From positions 1-32,317 of the forward strand of contig CAYMKL010000081.1 of NCBI GenBank assembly GCA_964390805.1: a DNA stretch of 32,317 bases, read 5' to 3'. A program made the position numbers and the translations under genes. Below, piece by piece: positions 24,567 to 31,680 of the stretch. The notes beneath the pieces were generated by a model. That model worked only from the letters and a program-made list of their open reading frames with translations. It did no database searches and was not told the origin of the DNA. Source of the DNA: CAYMKL01 sp964390805. GTDB taxonomy: Bacteria; Chloroflexota; Anaerolineae; VGOG01. Position 1 is the first letter of the stretch; the number at the start of each line of letters is the position of its first letter.

Positions 24567-25355
24567 CTATCCCAACCGACCAGTGATGTAATCCTCGGTA
24601 CGTTTCTCCTTGGGACGGGTGAATATCTGGCTGGTAAGCCCATACTCCACCAGTTCCCCCAGCCAGAAAAGCCCCGTCCAGTCCGACGCGCGAGCAGCCT
24701 GTTGCATATTGTGGGTGACAATGACGATAGTGTAGCTCTTTTTCAGGTCTTGCATCAACTCCTCAATCTTCAAAGTAGCAACGGGATCGAGAGCGGAGCA
24801 GGGTTCGTCCATCAAGATGACCTCCGGCTCCACAGCCAGCACACGGGCGATGCATAGTCGCTGCTGCTGCCCCCCGTCCAGGTCCATTGCCGAATGTCTC
24901 AAGCGGTCCTTGACCTCATCCCACAAGACCGCTCTCCTCAGGCTATGTTCTACCAAATCGTCGAGATTCACCTGACGATGGAGGCCCTTCGACGATCCTT
25001 TGGCAGGGCTCAGGACAAGGCCCAGCACTCGCGGGCCGAAGGCCACGTTGTCGTAGACCGACTGGGGAAAGGGATTGGGCCGCTGAAAGACCATGCCCAC
25101 CCTGTGCCGCAACTCCACCACATCCATGTCCGGCCTGTAGATGTCCTCACCATCCAGCAAGACCCTGCCCTCTACTCGAGTCCCAGGTATGGTCTCGTTC
25201 ATGCGATTGAGACAACGCAAAAACGTTGACTTACCGCAGCCAGAGGGGCCAATGAGAGCCGTAATCTGGTGCTCTAGAATCTGCAAGGTGATGTTCTTCA
25301 GGGCCTTGAAGCCATCGTAATAGAAGCCGAGGTTCAAGACCTCCATCTTAGCCAT
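24567..25355 (-). CDS. pstB: Phosphate ABC transporter ATPase PstB1, catalytic residues intact, signature altered (LDGGQ)
   Basis: Cytoplasmic ATPase driving high-affinity phosphate uptake with PstC/PstA. The 262-residue protein has Walker A GPSGCGKST (Lys 42), Q-loop VFQRPNPFP (Gln 91), Walker B VILMDEP (Asp 183, Glu 184), D-loop SALDP and H-loop His 215. The ABC signature reads LDGGQQQR (159-166), with Asp 160 where PstB normally has Ser. Residues ~112-126 (GLVLSPAKGSSKGLH) are an in-frame insertion from a CCTTCGA...CTCAGGACA dispersed repeat, lying between the PRxxG region and the helical subdomain. It ends KRTEDYITGRLG, almost the same as PstB2. The gene is divergent from the rest of the Pst operon, with its own promoter (25416-25444). 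GGGAG precedes the ATG at 25355. Confidence 0.94.
   Translation of the reverse strand: MAKMEVLNLGFYYDGFKALKNITLQILEHQITALIGPSGCGKSTFLRCLNRMNETIPGTRVEGRVLLDGEDIYRPDMDVVELRHRVGMVFQRPNPFPQSVYDNVAFGPRVLGLVLSPAKGSSKGLHRQVNLDDLVEHSLRRAVLWDEVKDRLRHSAMDLDGGQQQRLCIARVLAVEPEVILMDEPCSALDPVATLKIEELMQDLKKSYTIVIVTHNMQQAARASDWTGLFWLGELVEYGLTSQIFTRPKEKRTEDYITGRLG
24983..25021. repeat. CCTTCGA...CTCAGGACA repeat inserted in frame in pstB1
   Basis: CCCTTCGA (24985-24992) and CTCAGGACAAG (25009-25019) bracket a 16-bp spacer. It adds about 14 codons to pstB1; without them the protein would be ~248 residues, near the usual PstB length. Confidence 0.8.
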
Positions 25356-25378
25356 TCAACTTCTCCCAAGCACGGCAA

Positions 25379-25402
25379 GCCCTTCGATAAACTCAGAACA
25401 GG
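25379..25402. repeat. Diverged CCTTCGA...CTCAG repeat in the pstB1 leader
   Basis: GCCCTTCGATAAACTCAGAACAGG, a shorter member of the same family, between the pstB1 promoter and its start codon, so it would be transcribed in the 5' leader. Confidence 0.6.
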
Positions 25403-25415
25403 TCTACTCCACCCC

Positions 25416-25444
25416 ATTTTACCAGAAAACGGCCCTTAACGCAA
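25416..25444 (-). promoter_or_regulatory. Promoter of pstB1
   Basis: Minus strand: -35 TTGCGT (25439-25444), 17-bp spacer, -10 TAAAAT (25416-25421). Its -35 box is 7 bp from that of the divergent pstS promoter. Confidence 0.6.
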
Positions 25445-25451
25445 AAGCTGT

Positions 25452-25480
25452 TTGACGGTTCTGAAAGTAGGTGATATAAT
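25452..25480 (+). promoter_or_regulatory. Promoter of the pstS operon, followed by a ~190-nt leader
   Basis: TTGACG (25452-25457), 17-bp spacer, TATAAT (25475-25480). The leader to the ATG at 25676 is about 190 nt and holds no gene; no riboswitch or clear Pho-box array is recognisable in it. Confidence 0.75.
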
Positions 25481-25675
25481 TCATCCGGCTCGGCCAACTA
25501 GAGTGCGGTCAATGTTGTTAGGCAAAAGTGCGGTGCACTTCGGCTGATTCCCAAAAAGCTGTGATTTCAAGCAGTTTGGTACTGGTTTCTTGCTCTATCC
25601 GAGGGAAGAATGTGTCGCGCCTAGCCTGCCTGATGCTTGACTCTATGACATTGAAAGTACAGTGGATTGGAGCGC

Positions 25676-26584
25676 ATGGACAAGGCAACTGGAGCAACTC
25701 GCGTATTGATGATAATGACAGTGCTGGTGATGTTCAATGTGTTGGCTGGCTGCGGCAGGCCAACAACATCCCCCTCGGGGACGGTTGAGCCGCAACAGAC
25801 AACGCAGACCATCATCAACAAGGGCTCGGATACCATAGTCAACATGGCCCTCGCCTGGGCCGAATCCTATGCTGCCCAACACCCTGAGGTGCGCATCTCC
25901 GTCACCGGCGGCGGCTCCGGCACGGGGATCGCAGCGCTGATCAATGGCACGGTTGACATCGCCAACGCCTCGCGGGCCATGAAGCCAGAGGAGATAGAGA
26001 ACGCGCGGGCCAACGGCATCGAGCCAGTGGAGCACATCGTGGCCGGGGACGCCATTGCGGTAGTGGTCAACCCGACCAATCCCGTCAGTGCCTTGACGAT
26101 AGACCAGCTCTCGGACATCTTCACCGGCAAAACTACCCGTTGGAGCGAACTGGGCGGAGAGGACCGCCCCATCGTCTTGCTCTCGCGCGAATCCAACTCG
26201 GGCACCCACATCTATTTTCTGGAGCACGTGATACGCAAGGGAGAGAAAGACAACCAGAGCCTTTTCTCTCCCGACACTCTCCTGATGCCCTCGTCAGAAG
26301 GTATCAGCGTCGAGATACGCCAGAACCCCAACGCCATCGGCTACGACGGCCTGGGCTACGTCACGCCGGATCAAAAACCGATCAAAGTGGCTCGCAGAGC
26401 CGGAGAGCCCTACATCCCGCCCAGCATTGAGACGGTTAAGAACGGCAGCTACCCAATCGCTCGTGTACTGTTCATGTACACCAGCGGCCAGCCCACTGGC
26501 ATCATCCGCGACTATCTGGACTGGATCACCAGCGTGGAGGGGCAGGAGATCGTTGAAGAGCTAGGCTTTGTACCTCTGCAATAA
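25676..26584 (+). CDS. pstS: Phosphate-binding lipoprotein PstS
   Basis: Extracytoplasmic phosphate receptor of the Pst transporter. The 302-residue protein has a signal ending in lipobox VLAGC (Cys ~24), a short Thr/Ser/Pro linker, then the PBP-like phosphate fold. Phosphate-contact motifs are visible: KGSDTI, TGGGSGTGIAALINGTVDIANASR, and SRESNSGTHIYFLEHV. LSDIFTGKTTRWSELGGEDRPI is the conserved hinge-side segment. The ATG at 25676 has GGAG just upstream with tight spacing; a TTG three codons earlier is less likely. It is the first gene of pstS-nitroreductase-pstC-pstA-pstB2. Confidence 0.94.
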   Translation: MDKATGATRVLMIMTVLVMFNVLAGCGRPTTSPSGTVEPQQTTQTIINKGSDTIVNMALAWAESYAAQHPEVRISVTGGGSGTGIAALINGTVDIANASRAMKPEEIENARANGIEPVEHIVAGDAIAVVVNPTNPVSALTIDQLSDIFTGKTTRWSELGGEDRPIVLLSRESNSGTHIYFLEHVIRKGEKDNQSLFSPDTLLMPSSEGISVEIRQNPNAIGYDGLGYVTPDQKPIKVARRAGEPYIPPSIETVKNGSYPIARVLFMYTSGQPTGIIRDYLDWITSVEGQEIVEELGFVPLQ

Positions 26585-26603
26585 TCAGACAGGAGGAGAG
26601 ATC

Positions 26604-27113
26604 ATGAGCGAGACTGACATGTTAGACATGATCAAAAAACGCCGCAGCATTCGAAAATACACCGATCAAGCGGTGACAGACGAGCAGATACGGCAGCTTC
26701 TTGAGGCGGCCATGGCTGCACCCTCGGCCAGCAACATTCAGTCCTGGGAGTTCGTGGTTGTCAGGGACCCCAACCTGAAGAGGCAACTGGCCCAGACTCA
26801 CACATGGAGCCACATGGCCGCCGATGCCGCTGCCGTGTTCGTGGTATGCGGCAACGAGCGCGCCTCACGCCACTGGGTCGAAGACGCCAGCGCAGCCACG
26901 GAGAACTTGCTCCTGGCGGTCACAGCCCTGGGCTTGGGAGCCGTCTGGGTGGGCATCCATCCCAACGACGACAGGGAGGCCCATTTGCGTCGAGTCCTGG
27001 ATATTCCGGACGAAATCCGCGTCCTCTGTCTGGTGCCCGTTGGACATCCCGCCGAGAGCAAGTCGCCCAGAACCCAGTACACAGAGGGCAAGGTTCACTA
27101 CGAGGGGTGGTAA
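26604..27113 (+). CDS. Nitroreductase-family flavoprotein lying between pstS and pstC
   Basis: FMN-dependent NAD(P)H oxidoreductase of the nitroreductase superfamily, 169 residues. Family marks: MIKKRRSIRKYTDQAVTDEQIRQLLEAAMAAPSASNIQSWEFVVV (FMN phosphate-contacting Arg-Arg-Ser-Ile-Arg and PSASNxQ), then ASAATENLLLAVTALGLGAVWVG and a C-terminal LVPVGHPAE. AGGAGGAGAG gives a strong ribosome-binding site for the ATG at 26604. It starts 20 bp after pstS and ends 12 bp before pstC, so it is inside the Pst transcription unit, an unusual place. No substrate can be assigned; a link to phosphate uptake is not obvious. Confidence 0.92.
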   Translation: MSETDMLDMIKKRRSIRKYTDQAVTDEQIRQLLEAAMAAPSASNIQSWEFVVVRDPNLKRQLAQTHTWSHMAADAAAVFVVCGNERASRHWVEDASAATENLLLAVTALGLGAVWVGIHPNDDREAHLRRVLDIPDEIRVLCLVPVGHPAESKSPRTQYTEGKVHYEGW

Positions 27114-27124
27114 CGCGGAAGCAT

Positions 27125-28057
27125 ATGGACGTGACCACTAAAGCCAGTAAAAAGAAAACAGCCAAGAAGTTCAACCTGGTCGAATTCGCCATTGAGAGCC
27201 TGATCCGGACGGCGGGCATCTCGGCCATCGTCTTCGTGGCCCTCATCTTCTTCTTCCTCATCCGCGAGGGAGCCCCGGCCTTCACCCGCGTCCCGCTGAG
27301 CGAACTCTTTGGCAAGCGTTGGTACCCCGTCTTCGATATCTACGGCACCCTGCCCCTGATCCTGGGGTCCCTGGTGATCACAGTGGGAGCGGTGGTCATC
27401 TCCGTGCCCCTGGGCCTGGCCACGGCGATATTCATCGGCGAGATCGCCCCCGATTGGGCACGCGAGGTCCTCAAGCCGGTGATCGAGGTGCTGGCCGGCA
27501 TTCCCTCGGTGGTGCTGGGCTTCCTGGGCATGATCGCCATCGCCCCCCTGGTGCGAGAGCACCTCGGCGCCCCCACCGGGCTCACTGCCTTCACCGGTTC
27601 GCTGATGCTGGCCTACATGGCCTTGCCCACCATCATCAGCGTGGCCGAGGATGCCATTGACGCTGTTCCCAAGGACTATCGCGATGCGGCTCTGGCTCTA
27701 GGGGCCACTCGATGGCAGACCATTTGGCGGGTGGTGATCCCCGCGGCGCGGTCGGGAATCCTCATCGCTGTGATGCTGGGCATCGGCCGGGCGATTGGGG
27801 AAACCATGACCGTGATGATGGTCACGGGCAACGCGGCGCGCTTGCCGCTGGGACTCGATGCCTACTTCAAGCCGGTGCGCACCATGACCGCCACCATCGC
27901 TGCCGAGATGGGCGAAGTGGCACAAGGCAGCACCCATTATCATGTTCTGTTCGCCGTGGGCATTATCCTGTTCCTGATGACCTTTATTGTGAACGCTATG
28001 GCTTCGATAGTGATCATCCGCGGAGGACCGAGGAGAGGTGGGAGGTTGATGGGATAA
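27125..28057 (+). CDS. pstC: Phosphate ABC transporter permease PstC
   Basis: Integral membrane subunit of the Pst channel, 310 residues. A Lys-rich cytoplasmic N-terminus (KASKKKTAKKF) precedes six predicted helices. The EAA-type loop contacting the ATPase is visible as YRDAALALGATRWQTIWRVVIPAARSGI, followed by GRAIGETMTVMMVTGNA, characteristic of PstC. The ATG at 27125 lies 12 bp after the nitroreductase stop and gives a normal-length protein; the frame stays open far upstream but that part overlaps the nitroreductase gene. The stop overlaps the pstA start in TAATG. Confidence 0.93.
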   Translation: MDVTTKASKKKTAKKFNLVEFAIESLIRTAGISAIVFVALIFFFLIREGAPAFTRVPLSELFGKRWYPVFDIYGTLPLILGSLVITVGAVVISVPLGLATAIFIGEIAPDWAREVLKPVIEVLAGIPSVVLGFLGMIAIAPLVREHLGAPTGLTAFTGSLMLAYMALPTIISVAEDAIDAVPKDYRDAALALGATRWQTIWRVVIPAARSGILIAVMLGIGRAIGETMTVMMVTGNAARLPLGLDAYFKPVRTMTATIAAEMGEVAQGSTHYHVLFAVGIILFLMTFIVNAMASIVIIRGGPRRGGRLMG

Positions 28058-28902
28058 TGTCACGTCAAACCACACAAAAGATCGCATTTGCCACATTGAC
28101 CATACTGGCCATCATCGTCGTCGTTCCCATCGTCTTGGTCGTGGTCTACATCGTCGTCCAGGGGATAGGGGCCATCAGTTGGGAGTTCATCACCGGCTTC
28201 CCCCGAGGCGGGATGCGCGAGGGCGGGATACTGCCAGCGGTCATCGGCACGGTGGTGCTAACGTTTGGCACCGCCATTGCCGCCATCCCCTTGGGAGTGG
28301 GAGCGGCCATCTACCTGGCCGAATACGCCCGCGACAACTGGCTGACCCGCGCCATCCGCCTGGCCATCATCAACCTGGCCGGCATCCCTTCGGTAGTCTA
28401 CGGCCTCTTCGGGCTGGGGATGTTCGTGCTCTTCTTGGAGTTTGGCACTTCCATCGTGGCCGGTTCTCTCACCCTGGGGCTGATGACCCTGCCAGTTGTG
28501 ATCAGCACCGCAGAGGAGGCCATCCTGGCCGTGCCTCAGTCGTTCCGAGTGGTCAGCATCTCGTTAGGTGGCACCAAATGGCAAACGGTGCGGGAGGTGG
28601 TGCTGCCCCAGTCGCTGCCAGGGATCATCACCGGGATCATCCTGGGCCTGGAGCGGGCAGCGGGGGAGACAGCCCCCATCTTGTTCACCGTGGCCGCCTT
28701 CTATCTGCCCCGCCTGCCCCATTCCATCTTTGACCAGACCATGGCCCTCCCCTACCACCTTTATGTCATATCCACTCAAGTACCGGGGATGCCAGTGAGG
28801 ATTCAATACGGCACGGCATTGGTGTTGCTGGTGCTGGTGCTTTCCATGAACGTGGTGGCCACGATCATCCGCAGCTATTTCCGGCGGAAGAGGCAGTGGT
28901 AG
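28057..28902 (+). CDS. pstA: Phosphate ABC transporter permease PstA
   Basis: The second permease subunit, 281 residues with six predicted helices. The coupling loop is FRVVSISLGGTKWQTVREVVLPQSLPGIITGIILGLERAAGETAPILFT, the typical PstA signature. YLAEYARDNWLTRAIRLAIINLAGIPSVVYGLFGLGMFV is also diagnostic. Its start codon shares one base with the pstC stop (TAATG), so the two are translationally coupled; GGAGG lies about 11 bp upstream. Confidence 0.94.
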   Translation: MSRQTTQKIAFATLTILAIIVVVPIVLVVVYIVVQGIGAISWEFITGFPRGGMREGGILPAVIGTVVLTFGTAIAAIPLGVGAAIYLAEYARDNWLTRAIRLAIINLAGIPSVVYGLFGLGMFVLFLEFGTSIVAGSLTLGLMTLPVVISTAEEAILAVPQSFRVVSISLGGTKWQTVREVVLPQSLPGIITGIILGLERAAGETAPILFTVAAFYLPRLPHSIFDQTMALPYHLYVISTQVPGMPVRIQYGTALVLLVLVLSMNVVATIIRSYFRRKRQW

Positions 28903-28915
28903 GTAGTTTGTTATT

Positions 28916-29677
28916 ATGATGACTCCCCCCAAAATCCAGATCAACGATCTCAGCGTTTACTACGATGGCCACCGCGCCTTGAACGATGTCACCTTGTCCA
29001 TCATAGCCAACGAAATCCTGGCCATCTTCGGCCCGGCCCACAGCGGGCGCTCCACTCTCATGCGGACCCTCAATCGCCTCAATGACCTCATAGATGGCGT
29101 TCTGATTGACGGCCAGGTGCTGCTGGATGGAGAGGACATCTACGCTCCTGGAGTGGACGTGGTCGCCCTGCGGCGTCGGGTGGGGATGGTCTTCGCCTTG
29201 CCCATTCCCCTACCCGGCAGCATCCGCAACAACATCACCTACGGCCCCCGGCTAAGCGGCCTGCACGACAAAGGCCGCCTGGACGCAATCATCGAACGAA
29301 CTCTACGTCAGGCGGCCCTCTGGGGTGAAGTCAAAGATCGGCTCGATGAGCCAGCCGCAGATCTCTCCGGCGGTCAGCGGCAACGGCTGTGCATCGCTCG
29401 CGTTCTGGCTTTGGAGCCGGAAGTCATCCTGCTGGATGCCCCTACTTCTGGACTAGACCCCATCTCGACAGCCAAGGTCGAAGGGTCGCTCCAGCAACTT
29501 AAGAAGGACTACACCATCGTCATCGTGCCCCATTCCATCCAGCAAGCAGCTCGGGTTGCGGACCAGGCCGCTTTCTTCCTCACGGGAGAGCTAGTCGAGT
29601 ACGGGACAGGCCAGCAGATCTTCACTAACCCCCAGGACAAGCGCACCGAGGACTACATAACTGGCCGTTTCGGCTAG
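28916..29677 (+). CDS. PstB2: PstB paralogue with a degenerate nucleotide-binding site but intact LSGGQ signature
   Basis: A 253-residue PstB homologue 13 bp after pstA. The overall fold and the C-terminal end (DKRTEDYITGRFG) match PstB1, but three key positions differ. Walker A is GPAHSGRST, with Arg 45 for the essential Lys. The Q-loop is VFALPIPLP, with Ala 94 for Gln. After Walker B Asp 174 the catalytic Glu is replaced (ILLDAP, Ala 175). The H-loop reads VPHS (His 206 kept), and the signature LSGGQRQR (150-157) and D-loop SGLDP are intact. Alone it should bind ATP poorly and not hydrolyse it. The undisturbed frame, strong conservation elsewhere and operon position argue against a decaying copy. 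It probably pairs with PstB1. The start (tandem ATGATG at 28916) has only a weak GGTAG upstream. Confidence 0.92.
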   Translation: MMTPPKIQINDLSVYYDGHRALNDVTLSIIANEILAIFGPAHSGRSTLMRTLNRLNDLIDGVLIDGQVLLDGEDIYAPGVDVVALRRRVGMVFALPIPLPGSIRNNITYGPRLSGLHDKGRLDAIIERTLRQAALWGEVKDRLDEPAADLSGGQRQRLCIARVLALEPEVILLDAPTSGLDPISTAKVEGSLQQLKKDYTIVIVPHSIQQAARVADQAAFFLTGELVEYGTGQQIFTNPQDKRTEDYITGRFG

Positions 29678-29679
29678 CC

Positions 29680-30213
29680 TTACTCTTGCTCCACCGGTTC
29701 TTCTTCGCTCAACCAGCCACGCAAAGCGGCCTTGATCTTGGACTCCATCTTCCGACCGATCGTGTCCCAGTCGTCTTCAGGCTCAGCGCCAGCCCACTTG
29801 CCAAGCCCAGCCTTCACTCCGCCCTCGATGTGCTCGCCGATCTGCTCCCAGTCTGCTCCATATTCAGCACCGGCCGACTTCGCGACCTCGGCCCTGATCT
29901 TGGCCTCCATCTTCCGGCCGACGGTGTCCCAGTCGTCATTGGGTTCAGCGCCAGCCCACCTGCCGACAGCCTCTTTGGTGCGGCCCTCCAAACGCTCCCC
30001 GATCTCTTCCCAATCGGCGTCAGGCCCAGTTCCCGCCAAAGCAGCCAACTCGACCCTGATCTTGTCCTCTATCTTCTCGCCAATGGCATCCCAATCGTCA
30101 GTTGGCTCAGCTCCGGCCAACTTGCCGATTTCCCCCCGGATCCTGATTTCGATCCGACGGCCAATGTCCTCCCATTTCTCAGTTGTTTGTCTCTGAGCAT
30201 CCTGCTCGGTCAT
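29680..30213 (-). CDS. Protein of six 27-residue repeats (W-D/E-x-I-G-x-K/R-x-E...A-G-A-E-P), function unknown
   Basis: A 177-residue charged soluble protein with no signal peptide or membrane helix. Six units of exactly 27 residues follow a short N-terminus. Unit starts are WEDIGRR, WDAIGEK, WEEIGER, WDTVGRK, WEQIGEH and WDTIGRK, each continuing as an amphipathic helix and a turn (AGAEPxDD). Units alternate WE/WD, and units 3 and 5, and 4 and 6, resemble each other most, so a 54-residue pair is the likely duplicated unit. Family not recognised. It has a good Shine-Dalgarno (AGGGAGGG) before the ATG at 30213. It lies 42 bp after the rhomboid stop on the same strand and is convergent with pstB2 with a 2-bp gap. 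Confidence 0.78.
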   Translation of the reverse strand: MTEQDAQRQTTEKWEDIGRRIEIRIRGEIGKLAGAEPTDDWDAIGEKIEDKIRVELAALAGTGPDADWEEIGERLEGRTKEAVGRWAGAEPNDDWDTVGRKMEAKIRAEVAKSAGAEYGADWEQIGEHIEGGVKAGLGKWAGAEPEDDWDTIGRKMESKIKAALRGWLSEEEPVEQE

Positions 30214-30255
30214 GCTCCCTCCCTTTGGTTTTTATGAGTATTGACTCGTCGCCCG

Positions 30256-30936
30256 CTACCACTCTTCCCAGTGGCTTCGGCGACCTCCCGGCGTAAACAG
30301 CCGCACCAGCAACAAACCTGCCACGAAGCCGCCGACATGAGCAAACCAGGCCACGCCGCCCATCTGCGTCATGCCGAAGGCCAACAAACCATTGAAAAGC
30401 TGCAACACAAACCAGAAACCCAACACCAACAAGGCCGGTAGTTGGGCCATACGAGCGAAGTAACCCAAGAAGATCAGGGTTTGGACTCGAGCATTGGGGA
30501 AGAGAACGATGTAAGCTCCCAAGACGCCAGCGATAGCTCCACTGGCGCCGATGGTAGGTAAAGGAGAGTTAGGACTGGCTAACACCTGGGCAACATTAGC
30601 CACTGATCCGGTCAGCAAATAGAAGACCAGAAAACGCCCTCGTCCCATGCTGTCCTCGACGTTGTTACCGAAGATCCACAGGTAGAGCATATTGCCAGCG
30701 ATGTGCATGAATCCCCCGTGGAGAAACATGGAAGTCAGGAAACTGAGAGCAACTGCCGGGCCGAAATTGTGAGTCACCTCGAAAGGCACCACGCCCATGG
30801 TGTAGAAAGTCTGATCCAGCGTCCCGCCTGCCTCAGCCAGCAATTCGTAGGCGAAGGCTATTATGTTAACAACGATAATACTGACCGTAAGAACGGGAAA
30901 GCGGCGGGTGGGTATGAAATCACGCAGCGGTAGCAC
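30256..30936 (-). CDS. Rhomboid-family intramembrane serine protease
   Basis: Cleaves transmembrane substrates within the bilayer. The 226-residue protein has six or seven helices. Catalytic Ser 133 lies in IGASGAIAGVLGAY and His 200 in AHVGGFVAGLL; the HGGFMHIAGNMLYLWIFGNNVED loop 1-helix 2 motif is typical. The GTG at 30936 is chosen because AAGGAGG lies 5 bp upstream and the resulting N-terminus (VLPLRDFIPTRRFPVLT) matches the usual start of bacterial rhomboids. An ATG at 30978 would overlap the preceding gene and add an atypical N-terminus. The Shine-Dalgarno sits inside the last codons of the pentapeptide gene, so translation is probably coupled. Confidence 0.9.
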   Translation of the reverse strand: MLPLRDFIPTRRFPVLTVSIIVVNIIAFAYELLAEAGGTLDQTFYTMGVVPFEVTHNFGPAVALSFLTSMFLHGGFMHIAGNMLYLWIFGNNVEDSMGRGRFLVFYLLTGSVANVAQVLASPNSPLPTIGASGAIAGVLGAYIVLFPNARVQTLIFLGYFARMAQLPALLVLGFWFVLQLFNGLLAFGMTQMGGVAWFAHVGGFVAGLLLVRLFTPGGRRSHWEEW

Positions 30937-30937
30937 A

Positions 30938-31522
30938 TCATCCTCCTTGTTTGTCACGATCAAGGCGTTCAAAGCCATCAGGCATGGCGGCTCCCTTGAG
31001 GTTAGCTCCTTCCAGGTTGACCTCCTCCAAATTAGCCCTTTTCAAGTCAGCCCCCTCCAAATCAGCATCTTTCAGATTTGCCCCCAACAGATCGGCTCCC
31101 GATAGATCCACGCCGACCAGGTTGGCTCCTATCAAGCTAGCGCACACCAAGTCAGTTGCGGATAGGTCTGCCCTTTCCAGAATGGCTTCCGTCAAGTTGG
31201 CCCCTCTCAGATTCGCCGCGCTCAGGTCAGCCCTGGTTAAATCAGCCTCCTCCAGGTTAGCCATCGCCAGATTCGCCCCCATCAGACGAGCCTCTACCAG
31301 TACAGCTCCGGCCAATTGAGCTCCGGCCAGGTCGGCTCCCTCTAAATCAACTCTTGTGAGATCAGCCTTTCTCAGGAGAGCTCGCACCAAGTTGGCGTAA
31401 GGAAGCGACATGCCTCTCAAGTCGGCGTTCCTGAGATCGGCCTTCACAAAAGCTCTCGCCGCTGTATCTCGCAGTATTTGCAGAACTTCCTCTCTCGATA
31501 GCTCTCTCAACTCATTGGCCAC
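30938..31522 (-). CDS. Pentapeptide-repeat protein
   Basis: A 194-residue protein whose residues ~24-178 are about 30 consecutive A(D/N)Lxx pentapeptides (e.g. ADLRNADLRG, ANLRGANLTE, ADLEGADLKRANLEE), predicted to form a right-handed quadrilateral beta-helix. The N-terminus (ANELRELSREEVLQILRD) is a short helix and the C-terminus (DGFERLDRDKQGG) is charged. Roles of such proteins vary widely (scaffolds, gyrase protection); nothing here points to one. The start is a GTG at 31522 with GGGAG 8 bp upstream. It ends 1 bp before the rhomboid GTG. Confidence 0.93.
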   Translation of the reverse strand: MANELRELSREEVLQILRDTAARAFVKADLRNADLRGMSLPYANLVRALLRKADLTRVDLEGADLAGAQLAGAVLVEARLMGANLAMANLEEADLTRADLSAANLRGANLTEAILERADLSATDLVCASLIGANLVGVDLSGADLLGANLKDADLEGADLKRANLEEVNLEGANLKGAAMPDGFERLDRDKQGG

Positions 31523-31552
31523 TTGCTGGCTCCCTATTCAGCGGTTTCATCA

Positions 31553-31680
31553 CCCGACATCGAAAACCAGAAACCAGGTTTTTCGCTTGCTACGGCATTC
31601 ATGGCGCTCCAGAATACTCAAAGAACAACGATTTGCTTGGTTCAGATGACAGAAAACCTGGTTTCTTTCCCCGTGTCGGG
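31553..31680. repeat. 128-bp inverted-repeat element between the zinc-ribbon and pentapeptide genes
   Basis: Outer arms CCCGACA (31553-31559) and TGTCGGG (31674-31680); inner arms AGAAACCAGGTTTT (31569-31582) and its exact complement AAAACCTGGTTTCT (31653-31666). No flanking direct repeat was found. One arm extends into the zinc-ribbon gene and supplies its last ~13 codons and its stop. Confidence 0.75.

Noticed and set aside
26804..27124. N-terminal extension of PstC reaching back into the nitroreductase gene
   Set aside because: The extension overlaps a recognisable nitroreductase in another frame, and the ATG at 27125 gives a normal PstC.
27712..28056. N-terminal extension of PstA overlapping pstC
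   Set aside because: It overlaps the conserved pstC coding region; the ATG at 28057 overlaps the pstC stop in TAATG, a usual coupled start.
28916..29677. PstB2 as a simple pseudogene
   Set aside because: The frame is intact, the signature, D-loop and H-loop His are kept, and the changes are confined to the nucleotide site; a catalytically silent partner fits better.
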